A DNA stretch of 64,000 nt from GCA-003244245 sp050700055. Its GTDB lineage: Bacteria; Actinomycetota; Actinomycetes; Mycobacteriales; Pseudonocardiaceae. The position numbers and the translations under genes are program-made. The stretch spans positions 186,001-250,000 of the forward strand of contig JBOHGE010000002.1 of the NCBI GenBank assembly GCA_050700055.1, read 5' to 3'. Positions 17,985-26,564 of the stretch are shown here, in pieces (position 1 is the first letter of the stretch; each line of letters begins with the position of its first letter). The notes below the pieces were generated by a model. It was given only the letters and a program-made list of their open reading frames with translations, searched no databases and had not been told where the DNA came from.

Positions 17985-18734
17985 GTGGCTGACGACGCTG
18001 TGGTTGACGACACCAAGGAGGGGCCGGTGTACCGGGTCTTCGAGGCGCTCGACGAGCTCGTGACCACTGTGGAGGAGGCGCGCGGCGTGCCGATGACGTC
18101 GAGCTGCGTGGTGCCCCGCGGGGATGTGCTCGAGCTGCTCGACGACGTCCGTGATGCGATTCCCACCGAGCTCGACGATGCTCAGGACGTGCTGGACCAT
18201 CGCGACGAGCTGGTGGACACCGCACAGCGGGAGGCGCAACGGGAGCGCGAGGAAGCCCGTACCGAGGCAGAGCGGACGGTGACCGGCGCCCGTGACGAGG
18301 CCGAGAAGCTGGTCGCCGAGGCTCGTGCCTGCGCCGAGTCGATGGTCGCCGACGCGCAGGCTGAGGCCGAGCGCATCGCGGTCACCGGACGCCAGGAGTA
18401 TCAGGAGCTCACCGGACGGGCTGAGGCCGAGGCTGAGCGCATGACGGCGGCCGGCAAGGCCGGCTATGAGCGGGCGGTCGCCGACGGCCGGGCCGAGCAG
18501 GCCCGGCTGGTGGAGCAGACCCAGGTGGTGCACGCTGCCCGTGCGGAGGCCGCCCGGATCCATGATGAGGCGAGTGCGGACGTGCAGCGGCTTCGTTCGG
18601 AATGCGACGCCTACGTCGAAGGCACGCTGGCGGAGTTCGAGGACCTGCTCAACCGTACGTTGCGCGCCATCAGCCGGGGCGGCCGTAGCCACGGCATGGC
18701 GACGCCGGCCGCAGCGGGCCAGTACCGCGGCTGA
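17985..18734 (+). CDS. sepIVA: DivIVA-like coiled-coil septation protein (SepIVA type)
   Basis: A 249-residue, highly charged coiled-coil protein. The N-terminal 60 residues (GPVYRVFEALDELVTTVEEARGVPMTSSCVVPRG) match the Rv2927c/SepIVA family of mycobacteria, which takes part in septum formation. The middle (about 85–215) is a long heptad-rich coiled coil full of Glu, Arg and Ala. The GTG start has no strong ribosome site. The position, just before the DUF177 and rpmF genes, is the same as in mycobacteria and supports the call. Confidence 0.82.
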   Translation: MADDAVVDDTKEGPVYRVFEALDELVTTVEEARGVPMTSSCVVPRGDVLELLDDVRDAIPTELDDAQDVLDHRDELVDTAQREAQREREEARTEAERTVTGARDEAEKLVAEARACAESMVADAQAEAERIAVTGRQEYQELTGRAEAEAERMTAAGKAGYERAVADGRAEQARLVEQTQVVHAARAEAARIHDEASADVQRLRSECDAYVEGTLAEFEDLLNRTLRAISRGGRSHGMATPAAAGQYRG

Positions 18735-18783
18735 GCCGGTCTGCCGTCAGCGCCGGGCTGCGGTCACTTACCCTTGAGTCCTG

Positions 18784-19314
18784 ATGCCACGCCATGCCGA
18801 TCGTGCTCGCCCCAACCCGTCCGCACCATGGGTGATCGACACCCGGGAGCTGGGCAGGCGTCCTGGGGCGATGCGTTCCTATCACCGGACGGTCCCGCTG
18901 CCGGCTGGGCTGGGGCTGGACGTGGTCGGGATCCCGCAGGGAGACGAGGTCGCGCTGGACGTCCGGCTGGAGTCGGTCATGGAGGGTGTGCTGGTGTCCG
19001 GCACGGCATCCGCACGGTTGACCGGAGAGTGCGCCCGGTGCCTGGATCCGCTGATGGACCGCCTGGAGGTCGATCTGACCGAGCTGTTCGCCTACCCGGA
19101 CACGGCAACCGATGAGACCACGGATCCCGGCGAGGTCAGCCGGGTGGTCGACGACCTGGTCGACCTCGAGCCCGTGGTCCGCGACGCGGTGTTGCTGGCG
19201 CTTCCACAGGCTCCGGTGTGCCGCGACGACTGCCCCGGTCTGTGTCCCGAGTGCGGTGGCAAGCGGGCCGAACTCGGTACGGATCACTGGCATGACACAA
19301 TGGACCCGCGCTGA
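18784..19314 (+). CDS. DUF177 (YceD) family protein
   Basis: 176 residues, always found just before rpmF. The family is linked to 23S rRNA or ribosome assembly in other organisms, but its exact function in actinobacteria is not settled. Visible are TGECARCLDPL in the middle and a Cys-rich C-terminal knuckle, CRDDCPGLCPECGG. It is probably co-transcribed with rpmF and rnc. Confidence 0.9.
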   Translation: MPRHADRARPNPSAPWVIDTRELGRRPGAMRSYHRTVPLPAGLGLDVVGIPQGDEVALDVRLESVMEGVLVSGTASARLTGECARCLDPLMDRLEVDLTELFAYPDTATDETTDPGEVSRVVDDLVDLEPVVRDAVLLALPQAPVCRDDCPGLCPECGGKRAELGTDHWHDTMDPR

Positions 19315-19384
19315 AGCAGTGTCTCAGTGCTGGTAACTCCGGTGATGAAATACCTCAGCGGTAGCGAAGAGGAGAACGACTGAC

Positions 19385-19567
19385 GTGGCCGTCCCGAAGC
19401 GCAGAATGTCGCGGTCGAACACCCGCTCGCGGCGGGCACAGTGGAAGGCTACCGCGCCGACTCTCGCGGCCTGCTCGAACCGGGCTTGCCGGCAGCCGAA
19501 GCCCCCGCATCTGGCCTGCCCGCACTGCGGGAAGTATGACAACCGCCAGATCGCCCGGCCGGCCTGA
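19385..19567 (+). CDS. rpmF: 50S ribosomal protein L32
   Basis: A 60-residue basic protein of the large ribosomal subunit. It begins MAVPKRRMSRSNTRSRRAQW and carries a zinc knuckle with cysteines at 30, 35, 45 and 48. GTG at 19385 follows GAGGAG in the leader. The next gene, rnc, starts 21 bases after its stop. Confidence 0.96.
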   Translation: MAVPKRRMSRSNTRSRRAQWKATAPTLAACSNRACRQPKPPHLACPHCGKYDNRQIARPA

Positions 19568-19588
19568 CGCCGGCGACGAGACGAAGCC

Positions 19589-20332
19589 GTGGGGGACCGG
19601 TCTTCGCGGGGTCACGGTCCGAATCGGGCCCCGCTGCTTACTGCGCTCGGCGTGCAGATCGACGACGAGCTGTTGACGCTTGCGCTCACGCACCGCTCCT
19701 ACGCCTACGAAAGCGGTGGCCTCGAGCCTAACGAGCGCCTGGAATTTCTCGGTGATGCCGTCCTCGGTGTCGTCGTCACCGACCATCTGTTTTGCGCTCA
19801 CCCCAAGCTGCCTGAGGGGCAGCTTGCCAAGCTGCGCGCCAGCGTGGTGAACATGCACGCGCTGGCCGGCGTGGCCCGCGGGCTGGGTGGTCACGGTCTG
19901 GGCGAGTACCTGCTGCTGGGCCGGGGAGAAGAGCTTACCGGGGGCCGGCACAAGTCCAGCATCCTGGCCGACACCGTCGAGGCGCTGATCGGCGCGGTTT
20001 ACCTACAGCACGGGATAGAGGTGGCCCGCCGCATGGTGCACCGGCTGTTCGACCAGCTGCTGATCACGGCTCCGCTGCTGGGCGCCGGTCTGGACTGGAA
20101 GACCAGCCTCCAGGAGCTCACCGCGAGCAACGATATGGGAGTTCCTGAGTACCGCGTCGTCGAGGACGGGCCCGACCACCTCAAGGAGTTCACCGCAACC
20201 GCCGTGATAGGTGGGACGGAGCGCGGAACGGGACAGGGTCGGACGAAGAAGGAAGCCGAGCAGCGGGCCGCCGAGGTGGCCTGGCGTTCGCTGTCCGAGC
20301 TGGCCAGCGGGAGCGCCCCGCCGGCGGGATAG
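19589..20332 (+). CDS. rnc: Ribonuclease III
   Basis: A 247-residue double-strand-specific endoribonuclease that matures rRNA and some mRNAs. The signature NERLEFLGDAVLG and the second metal-binding segment ADTVEALIGAVYL are present. The dsRNA-binding domain occupies about residues 165–235. GTG start, 6 bases before mutM, so the two are surely co-transcribed. Length is normal. Confidence 0.96.
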   Translation: MGDRSSRGHGPNRAPLLTALGVQIDDELLTLALTHRSYAYESGGLEPNERLEFLGDAVLGVVVTDHLFCAHPKLPEGQLAKLRASVVNMHALAGVARGLGGHGLGEYLLLGRGEELTGGRHKSSILADTVEALIGAVYLQHGIEVARRMVHRLFDQLLITAPLLGAGLDWKTSLQELTASNDMGVPEYRVVEDGPDHLKEFTATAVIGGTERGTGQGRTKKEAEQRAAEVAWRSLSELASGSAPPAG

Positions 20333-20338
20333 GGCATC

Positions 20339-21184
20339 GTGCCGGAGCTGCCCGAGGTGGAGACCGTCCGGCTCGGCCTCGCCGAGCACGTCGCCGGACG
20401 CACCCTGGCCGCCGTCGAGGTGCGCCATCCGCGTGCGGTGCGCCGTCACCTCGCCGGTGAGCTGGACTTCGCCGCCCGGCTGGCCGGTCGGCAGGTGCAC
20501 GCCGCCCGGCGTCGCGGCAAGTACCTCTGGCTGGATCTCGATGACGGTTCGGCGTTGCTGGCTCATCTGGGGATGAGCGGGCAGATGCGCGTCCAGCCTC
20601 CCGGTGCGGCCGACGAGACGCACCTGCGGGTGCGGCTGGCCTTCACCGACGGGGGACCCGAGCTGCGCTTCATCGACCAGCGCACCTTCGGTGGCCTCTC
20701 GGTGGAAGAACTCGTCGACGGCCTGCCTACCCCGGTGGCGCACATCGCCCGAGACCCGCTGGACCCGTCTTTCGACCTCGACGCGGTGGTCGCCGGGATC
20801 CGGCGACGGCGCACCGACCTCAAACGTGCGCTGCTGGACCAGACCCTGGTGTCCGGAATCGGCAACATCTACGCCGATGAGGCGCTGTGGCGCGCCCGGC
20901 TGCACTGGGCGCGACCCACCGAGACGCTGCCCCGCCCGCAGGCACGGGCCGCGCTGACTGCCGCCACCGAGGTGATGACCGAGGCACTGGCCGCCGGTGG
21001 CACCTCCTTCGACGCGCTGTATGTCAACATCAACGGCGCTTCCGGCTACTTCGACCGCTCGCTGGCCGCCTACGGGCGAGACGGCCGGCCCTGCCCGCGG
21101 TGTGGCACTCCGATCCGGCGGGAGTCCTTCATGAACCGCTCCGCCTACACCTGCCCCCACTGCCAGCCCCGTCCCCGTTCATGA
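20339..21184 (+). CDS. mutM: Formamidopyrimidine-DNA glycosylase
   Basis: A 281-residue bifunctional glycosylase/AP lyase that removes 8-oxoguanine and formamidopyrimidines. The mature N-terminus PELPEVETVR carries catalytic Pro1 and Glu2. The H2TH region (about 130–225) and the C-terminal zinc finger CPRCGTPI … CPHC are intact. In most actinobacteria acyP and smc come next; here they do not, and a decayed copy of both appears near 52.9 kb. The end overlaps a convergent small gene by 56 bases. Confidence 0.95.
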   Translation: MPELPEVETVRLGLAEHVAGRTLAAVEVRHPRAVRRHLAGELDFAARLAGRQVHAARRRGKYLWLDLDDGSALLAHLGMSGQMRVQPPGAADETHLRVRLAFTDGGPELRFIDQRTFGGLSVEELVDGLPTPVAHIARDPLDPSFDLDAVVAGIRRRRTDLKRALLDQTLVSGIGNIYADEALWRARLHWARPTETLPRPQARAALTAATEVMTEALAAGGTSFDALYVNINGASGYFDRSLAAYGRDGRPCPRCGTPIRRESFMNRSAYTCPHCQPRPRS

Positions 21185-21542
21185 GTGCGCTTCGGTGCGC
21201 GACCCAAACCCGTACCTCCGGCAGGCTCCACGTTCGTCCGACACTCTCAAACATTCGCCACCACACCACGTCCAGGCTTTGACCCATTCCAAGATCCAGT
21301 GCCTGATGCACAGTGCATCTCCGCCGTTTGTGCCACAAGTGCGATAGTCGCCCACAAGAATGACACTGCCCCCGCATGGTGACCTGGTGCTGACGCAGTA
21401 GCACGACGGCCATCGCCAAGAGTCGCACCGTGTGTTCTTCAAGCACGGCAGGCGATCTAGGAATATCGCTGCTGAGCCACTCGACCAGCTTCTCCAGTTC
21501 TTCCATGAGCAGCCGAGACCGCGTTACCCAAACGTTGCTCAC
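21129..21542 (-). CDS. Conserved unknown protein with Cys/His motif
   Basis: 137 residues, family not recognised. CHSCGRLSHLW … RRRCTVHQALDL may bind a metal, and LDVVWWRMFE near the end is distinctive. Similar small proteins sit beside XRE/TPR regulators in Pseudonocardiaceae (memory, not checked). The ATG start overlaps the stop of the gene at 21539 by four bases (ATGA), so the two are translated together. Its tail overlaps mutM on the other strand; a shorter functional product ending earlier is not ruled out. ATG at 21506 (MEELEKL) is an alternative start. Confidence 0.6.
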   Translation of the reverse strand: MSNVWVTRSRLLMEELEKLVEWLSSDIPRSPAVLEEHTVRLLAMAVVLLRQHQVTMRGQCHSCGRLSHLWHKRRRCTVHQALDLGMGQSLDVVWWRMFESVGRTWSLPEVRVWVAHRSALMNGDGAGSGGRCRRSGS

Positions 21543-21793
21543 GATCTATATTCAGATCCAACGGTGTACCTTGGAAAGGCAATCAATCCGTTGACGACCT
21601 CCCCCTCAATAACCGCGCTTCCCGTCCGGTTCGCCCGGCTCTGCAACTGCTCACCCGCCGCGATGAGTCGTTGTGCGTAGTGCTGCTGTTCGGCGACACT
21701 GGCGCTTTCGTCCATGATTCGCAGAGCCAACGACGCCATATCGCGGTTCACTCGTGCCAGTTCAGTCAGCAGCTCCCGGTCTTCGCGAATCAC
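21539..21793 (-). CDS. Small helical protein coupled to the next gene
   Basis: 84 residues, helical N-terminal two thirds (IREDRELLTELARVNRDMAS … EQQHYAQRLIAAGEQLQSRA) and a short beta-like tail. No family recognised. GTG 21793 has GGAAGG about 12 bases upstream. It shares an ATGA overlap with the following gene and is divergent from the HTH regulator at 22061. The three may act together. Confidence 0.55.
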   Translation of the reverse strand: MIREDRELLTELARVNRDMASLALRIMDESASVAEQQHYAQRLIAAGEQLQSRANRTGSAVIEGEVVNGLIAFPRYTVGSEYRS

Positions 21794-22002
21794 GATTGCG
21801 TCGCCTTCCCGCCGACTCGTTCATGCACCTGTTGAACCTGCTTCCGTGCTCGTCTCGATGACTGATGGTTGGCACCCAGAGCCGGGGCGAGCCAGTGGCT
21901 CGACGTCCCGGCCCTGGGGCCTGAGGAGAAGCTTGCTCAGAGCAGGGTCTGGCGGGAATGATCTGCTGGCGCCGCGGCGGTGCACTCCCGGCGCAGCTGC
22001 CC

Positions 22003-22060
22003 GGTACTACGCTGCATGCGACGTTGCTGATAGAGGCTGATAGAGGAGGTGCGGTGTCCG
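22003..22060 (+). promoter_or_regulatory. Shared promoter/leader of HTH cassette A
   Basis: GGTACTACGCTG followed by GCATGCGACGTTGCTGAT recurs, with few changes, before all four related HTH genes. TACGCT (22008–22013) fits an actinobacterial TAnnnT -10 box. This copy has a 10-bp tandem repeat (GCTGATAGAG, 22026–22045) that lengthens the leader. A GAGGAGG ribosome site precedes TTG 22061. Confidence 0.5.
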
Positions 22061-23551
22061 TTGACCACCGTTTCCCGCTGGACCGGTCGTGAAGCGAAGC
22101 TGCTCCGGGTGGCGCTGCGCCTGAGCGTCCGCGACTTCGCCGCGCGCCTCGGGGTCGGTGTACGAACGGTCAACAAGTGGGAAGCACGACAGGCGGACAT
22201 CACCCCGTTGCCGTACATGCAAGAAGTGCTGGACACCGCCCTCGCGCGAGCCTCTGACGAGGCGAAAGCCCGGTTCGCCGACAGCGCGCTGCTGAAGCGA
22301 AATGACGAGCTGGTCGTCGCCAAGCAGGAGTACGCCCCGTCGCAGTGGGAATCCAGCCAGGCGGACCGTCTTGCCGCAGCCGAGCACCTGCGCAGCGAGC
22401 CAGTAGTGACCTCCGCGGACGCTGCTGGTGAGCTGGTCGACGACGCTGGGTGCGACGCGGTGTTCTCGGTGCCGTGGGACCATCGCGGTACCATTAAGGT
22501 GTCAGTCGCACTAAGCGGTGGTGGTAGCCCAGTGGAGCGTCGGCGTTTCGTCTTTGTGACCGGAGCAGCCTTGACGGTCCCGGCGCACCAATGGTTGATC
22601 CGTGACCCGGAGCCGCTGGTGTCAGGCTTCTCGGGCGGTCGGATATCAGCGACGCTGGTCGATCAGATCTCGGCCATGATCACTACGCTGCGGACGATGG
22701 ACGATGCGGCAGGTGGTAGCACTGTGCTCCCGCTGGCGGAGCGGGCCTTTGGGTGGGTTGCTGGGCTGCTCGACCAGGCGTCCTACGACGAGCACACTGG
22801 CCGAAGTCTGCTTGTCGCGCTGGCTGAGCTTGGCCAACTGACCGGTTGGATCGCCCACGACGCGGGACAACCCGGACTGGGGCAGCGATACCACGTCGCC
22901 GCTTTGCGTGCCGCACACAGCGCCGATGACCGGCCGCTGGGCGCCCACATCCTTGGTTACATGGCCGATCAGGCGGTCCATCATGGTCGGCCCGCTGAGG
23001 CTGTCACGCTCATTGAGACCGCTACCGCTGGAATCCGCGGTGGCGAAACGCCCCGGCTGCTGGCCGAGTTGTCCCTATGGAAGGCCCGTGCCCTGGCCAC
23101 CCTGCAGGACGGATCGGCGTGTGTGGCGGCCGTCGCGCAGGCGCGTACGCAGGTCGAGCGGTTTCGGCCGGACAGTGATCCGCTCTGGTTGTACTGGGTG
23201 ACTCCAGCGTGGATCACGGCCGATGCGGGCCACTGTCTGCTGCAGCTGGGACGGCCTGACCAGGCGACGGCGCTACTCGATGAGGGAATCGCCATGTTCG
23301 ACGAATCCTTCGCACGGGATCGGCAGATCTACCTGGTCCACCTCGCCGATGCTCTCGCTCGACCCGGCAAGCAGCGTGACCTGGAGGCGGCCGTGGACCG
23401 CGGGCTGGCGGCGGTGCACCTGGCTCAGAGTCTGACCTCGACGCGCGGCACCGACTGCCTCCGTGATCTTTGCCGGAAGATGCAGCTACACGCGTCGGTC
23501 CCAGTCGTAGGCGATTTCCTAGAACGGGCACGGGGGGTTCTGGCGGCGTAG
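22061..23551 (+). CDS. HTH cassette A: XRE-like regulator with TPR C-terminus
   Basis: A 496-residue regulator. The first 75 residues (RWTGREAKLLRVALRLSVRD … LGVGVRTVNKWEARQ … PYMQEVLDTALARASDEAKARF) are almost the same in four genes of this window. After residue 80 it diverges into a linker and a long TPR-like helical region similar to other actinobacterial regulators. The start was set at TTG 22061 by alignment with the other three; GTG 22049 is the alternative. The VOC gene follows at once, overlapping or touching its stop, so they are one operon. Confidence 0.78.
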   Translation: MTTVSRWTGREAKLLRVALRLSVRDFAARLGVGVRTVNKWEARQADITPLPYMQEVLDTALARASDEAKARFADSALLKRNDELVVAKQEYAPSQWESSQADRLAAAEHLRSEPVVTSADAAGELVDDAGCDAVFSVPWDHRGTIKVSVALSGGGSPVERRRFVFVTGAALTVPAHQWLIRDPEPLVSGFSGGRISATLVDQISAMITTLRTMDDAAGGSTVLPLAERAFGWVAGLLDQASYDEHTGRSLLVALAELGQLTGWIAHDAGQPGLGQRYHVAALRAAHSADDRPLGAHILGYMADQAVHHGRPAEAVTLIETATAGIRGGETPRLLAELSLWKARALATLQDGSACVAAVAQARTQVERFRPDSDPLWLYWVTPAWITADAGHCLLQLGRPDQATALLDEGIAMFDESFARDRQIYLVHLADALARPGKQRDLEAAVDRGLAAVHLAQSLTSTRGTDCLRDLCRKMQLHASVPVVGDFLERARGVLAA

Positions 23552-23589
23552 TGGTGGCCTCATCAGTCGAGATGCGCAGGGAGTTACCC

Positions 23590-24000
23590 GTGGATTTCGC
23601 GATTCATCACGCCGCCATCAGCGTGATCGATATGGCAGGATCCGTAGCGTTCTACGAACAGTTCGGGTTTAGAGTCGTGTTGCACTGGAAGGATCCAGGC
23701 GGCAAGCTGGAGATCGCACATCTCAAGCTCGGCGCGACCTACCTGGAGATCTTCTGGTATCGGGATCAGACACCCGCGCCCGAGACCGCGGCATCCCCGA
23801 CGACAGATCTTCCCCGGATCGGTGTCAAACACTTCGCCCTCAAAGTCGATTCGGTGCACGACGCCAAGGATTTCGTCGAGAGCCGCGGCATCGCGTCGAA
23901 CGTCGACATTCATCAGGGCAGGACTGGTGTGACTTACTTCTTCATCAAGGACCCGAGTGGAATTCTGGTCGAGTTTCTAGAGGATAAGCGAGAATTCTGA
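23590..24000 (+). CDS. VOC (glyoxalase/bleomycin-resistance) family protein
   Basis: 136 residues forming one vicinal-oxygen-chelate domain with two beta-alpha-beta-beta-beta halves: IHHAAISVIDMAGSVAFYEQFGF and GVKHFALKVDSVHDAKDFVES … YFFIKDPSGILVEFLE. Metal ligands of the fold can be seen as His near residue 7, Glu in TYLEIFW, His in VKHFA and Glu in LVEFLE. Substrate is unknown; the family includes isomerases, dioxygenases and drug-binding proteins. GTG 23590 has AGGGAG upstream; ATG 23572 and GTG 23551 are alternatives. Second gene of the cassette-A operon. Confidence 0.8.
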   Translation: MDFAIHHAAISVIDMAGSVAFYEQFGFRVVLHWKDPGGKLEIAHLKLGATYLEIFWYRDQTPAPETAASPTTDLPRIGVKHFALKVDSVHDAKDFVESRGIASNVDIHQGRTGVTYFFIKDPSGILVEFLEDKREF

Positions 24001-24064
24001 TGTCGCCCCGCGGCTTCGTGTTCCTCGCTCAGTCGGTGATGCGCGGCTCCTGGCGCAGCGGCGC

Positions 24065-24111
24065 GGTACTACGCTGTGTGCGATGTTCCTGATCGAGGGG
24101 ATGCGGTGCCC
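24065..24111 (+). promoter_or_regulatory. Shared promoter/leader of HTH cassette B
   Basis: Second copy of the repeated leader, with TACGCT at 24070–24075 and 36 bases from it to the start codon. GATCGAGGGGATGCGGTG supplies the ribosome site. Confidence 0.5.
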
Positions 24112-24561
24112 ATGACGACTGTTGACCGCTGGACTGGTCGGGAAGCGAAGTTGCTCCGGCAGGCGCTGCGGCTCAGTACCCGTGATTTCGCCGCGCACCT
24201 CGGGGTGGGTGTGCGAACGGTCAACAAGTGGGAGTCACGGCAAGCGGACATCACTCCGCTGCCATACATGCAAGAAGTGCTGGACACTGCGCTTGCGCGA
24301 GCCTGCGACGAGGCGAAAGCCCGGTTCACTGCCGTAGCGCGCGCTGACGTGCCCGAGCACGAGACCGCGCAACTATCAGGGCAGCCTGTCCGAGGTGTGA
24401 TGTTGCCAGTCGTCGTCAACGGCCGACTGATGTTCATGCCGATCGACGCCGGCGCGCTAGCCATCGAATCGCTGGTCGGCCACCCTGATAGGGAGTCGCT
24501 GGAGCGGCTCGCATCTGCGGCTCGACAGCCCTCGCGCGAGCAGCTCGCCGATGTCCTCTGA
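24112..24561 (+). CDS. HTH cassette B: short HTH protein, no TPR part
   Basis: Only 149 residues. The conserved HTH block (1–75) is followed by a linker shared with cassette C (AQLSGQPVRGVMLPVVVNGR) and about 50 further residues, then it stops. Cassettes A, C and D carry 300–400 more residues of TPR-like sequence. It either lost its sensor part or works as a DNA-binding half alone. ATG 24112 matches the aligned start. The S9 peptidase starts inside its last codons (11-base overlap), so the two are tightly coupled. Confidence 0.72.
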   Translation: MTTVDRWTGREAKLLRQALRLSTRDFAAHLGVGVRTVNKWESRQADITPLPYMQEVLDTALARACDEAKARFTAVARADVPEHETAQLSGQPVRGVMLPVVVNGRLMFMPIDAGALAIESLVGHPDRESLERLASAARQPSREQLADVL

Positions 24562-26446
24562 CGACAGGCAGGAGTCGACCCCCTACGGCTGGTGGCCGTC
24601 CTCGATAGGTGCCGACGTGGTCGCGGCGCGGTCAACGAGCTACGACGCCGTGCACACCACCGGAGACACCGTCGTCTGGCTGGAGACCCGCCCGGCCGAG
24701 GGCCGCACCGTGGTGGCGACGTGGGCACCAGGTGCGGGCACCAAGGACGCCACACCAGACGGCTTCGACGTCGGCACGAGCATCCATGCCTACGGCGGGG
24801 GCGCCTACACCTACACACCAGCAGGACTGGTCGTCGTGAATGCACAGGACCAGCGCCTGCACCTGATCGACCGGGACGGGGTGGCCCGCCCGATCACGCC
24901 ACCCGGCGACGACCGGTACGGCGACCTACGACTCCTGGATGCCACGACGCTGATCTGTGTCCGGGAGCGGCCCGGTGGGCCCGACGATCTCGTCGTCCTG
25001 CCGCTGGACGGCTCCACACCACCGCGCCCGGTGCAGAACGGACATGACTTCTACGCCTTTCCCCGAATCAGCCGCGATAGGCGGCAGCTGGCCTGGGTCA
25101 CCTGGGACAACCCGAACCTGCCCTGGGACGGCAGTGACCTCTGGGTCGCTGACCTGCTCGGTGCCGGCCTGGACGCCCGCCTCGGACCAGCCCGGCACGT
25201 CGCCGGCGGCCCAGCAGAGTCCGTCACCCAACCCGAATGGGGACCCGACGGCGCGCTGCACTTCATCTCCGACCGCAGCGGCTGGTGGAACCTGCACCGT
25301 GAGCGGGACCAGCGGGTGGAGTTGCTGCTGCCTCTGCAAGCTGAGTTCGCCGACGCTGCCTGGGAACTCGACTACTCCACGTACACGTTCCTGTCCGACG
25401 GGCGCATCGCCTGCCGCTACCGCCGGCAGGGGCGCGACCATCTCGGCATCCTCGACTCCGCCACGGGATACCTGGAGCCCCTGGCAGTGCCTTTCACGTC
25501 GATCAAGCCCTACCTGCGCGCCACCCGTGACCGGCTCGCCTTCATCGCCGCCGGCCCCACCGCCACTCCCGCTGTGGTCACGCTGTGCCTGCCCGACCGC
25601 TGTGTCGAGGTTCTCGCCAGCGACGACCCCGGCCTGCCTGCCGGCGACATCTCCGTGCCCGAGCTGCTCCGGGTTCCGACCGTTGACGGCGGCACCGTGC
25701 ACGCTGGCTACTACCCGCCCACCAACCACGCCGTCACCGGGAGTCCCCAGCAGCGCCCTCCGCTGATTGTGCAACCCCACCCCGGCCCGACCAGCTACAC
25801 ACCGCTGCGCCTCGAGCTGCGCACCCAGTTCTTCACCAGCCGTGGCTTCGCTGTCGTTGCCGTGGACTACCGGGGCAGCACCGGTTATGGCCGCCCGTAC
25901 CGCACTGCGCTTGACGGCCAGTGGGGCGTCCTCGACGTGCAGGACTGTGTCGACGTTGCCGCCTTCCTCGCTGAGCGTGGCACCATCGACGCCAACCGCA
26001 CCATTATCAGCGGCGCCAGCGCCGGTGGGTTCACCGCTCTGCGAGCGCTCACCGCCGCCACCAACCGGTTCGCCGGCGGCGCAAGCTGGTACGGCATCAC
26101 CGATCTCGTCACGTTCCGCGCCCACGTTCCCCGATTCCAACGCCACCATGCCGATCACCTCGCCGGCCCTTGGCCCGACGCGGCCCCTCGCTACCGAGAG
26201 CGCTCACCCGTCCACAACGCCGCTCGGATCACCCAACCCGTCCTGATCATCTACGGTCTCGACGATGACATCGTGCCGCCCGAGCAGGCTGAGGCGATCA
26301 TCCAGGCACTGCGCCAATGCGGTGTCCCCGTCACCCAGCTTGCTTTCCCTGACGAGGGCCACGGACTGCGCCGCCCCGACAGCATCCACCGGGCGATCGA
26401 GGCTGAACTCACCTTCTACCGGACTCTCCTCACCCGTAACCAGTGA
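24551..26446 (+). CDS. S9 prolyl-oligopeptidase-family serine peptidase
   Basis: 631 residues of the acylaminoacyl-peptidase/prolyl-oligopeptidase type. The first 370 residues form a WD-like beta-propeller (repeats such as QLAWVTWDNPNLPWDGSDLW), and the rest an alpha/beta-hydrolase. The triad reads Ser490 in SGASAGG, Asp572 in GLDDDIVP and His604 in DEGHG. No signal peptide, so it is cytoplasmic. It probably cuts short peptides or modified amino-terminal residues. In this operon it could process a peptide sensed by, or made near, the HTH family; that is speculation. Confidence 0.88.
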   Translation: MSSDDRQESTPYGWWPSSIGADVVAARSTSYDAVHTTGDTVVWLETRPAEGRTVVATWAPGAGTKDATPDGFDVGTSIHAYGGGAYTYTPAGLVVVNAQDQRLHLIDRDGVARPITPPGDDRYGDLRLLDATTLICVRERPGGPDDLVVLPLDGSTPPRPVQNGHDFYAFPRISRDRRQLAWVTWDNPNLPWDGSDLWVADLLGAGLDARLGPARHVAGGPAESVTQPEWGPDGALHFISDRSGWWNLHRERDQRVELLLPLQAEFADAAWELDYSTYTFLSDGRIACRYRRQGRDHLGILDSATGYLEPLAVPFTSIKPYLRATRDRLAFIAAGPTATPAVVTLCLPDRCVEVLASDDPGLPAGDISVPELLRVPTVDGGTVHAGYYPPTNHAVTGSPQQRPPLIVQPHPGPTSYTPLRLELRTQFFTSRGFAVVAVDYRGSTGYGRPYRTALDGQWGVLDVQDCVDVAAFLAERGTIDANRTIISGASAGGFTALRALTAATNRFAGGASWYGITDLVTFRAHVPRFQRHHADHLAGPWPDAAPRYRERSPVHNAARITQPVLIIYGLDDDIVPPEQAEAIIQALRQCGVPVTQLAFPDEGHGLRRPDSIHRAIEAELTFYRTLLTRNQ

Positions 26447-26517
26447 ACTCGACACCTTGACGAACTGGTGGCTCTCCTACCACCCGTCCGCCCGACGTTT
26501 GAGCCGTAGCAGCGGCC

Positions 26518-26564
26518 TGGTACTACGCTGCGTGCGATGTTGCTGATTGAGGGGGTGCGGTGCC
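26518..26564 (+). promoter_or_regulatory. Shared promoter/leader of HTH cassette C
   Basis: Third copy of the leader: GGTACTACGCTGCGTGCGAT with TACGCT at 26524–26529. GAGGGGG is the ribosome site for GTG 26565. Confidence 0.5.
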
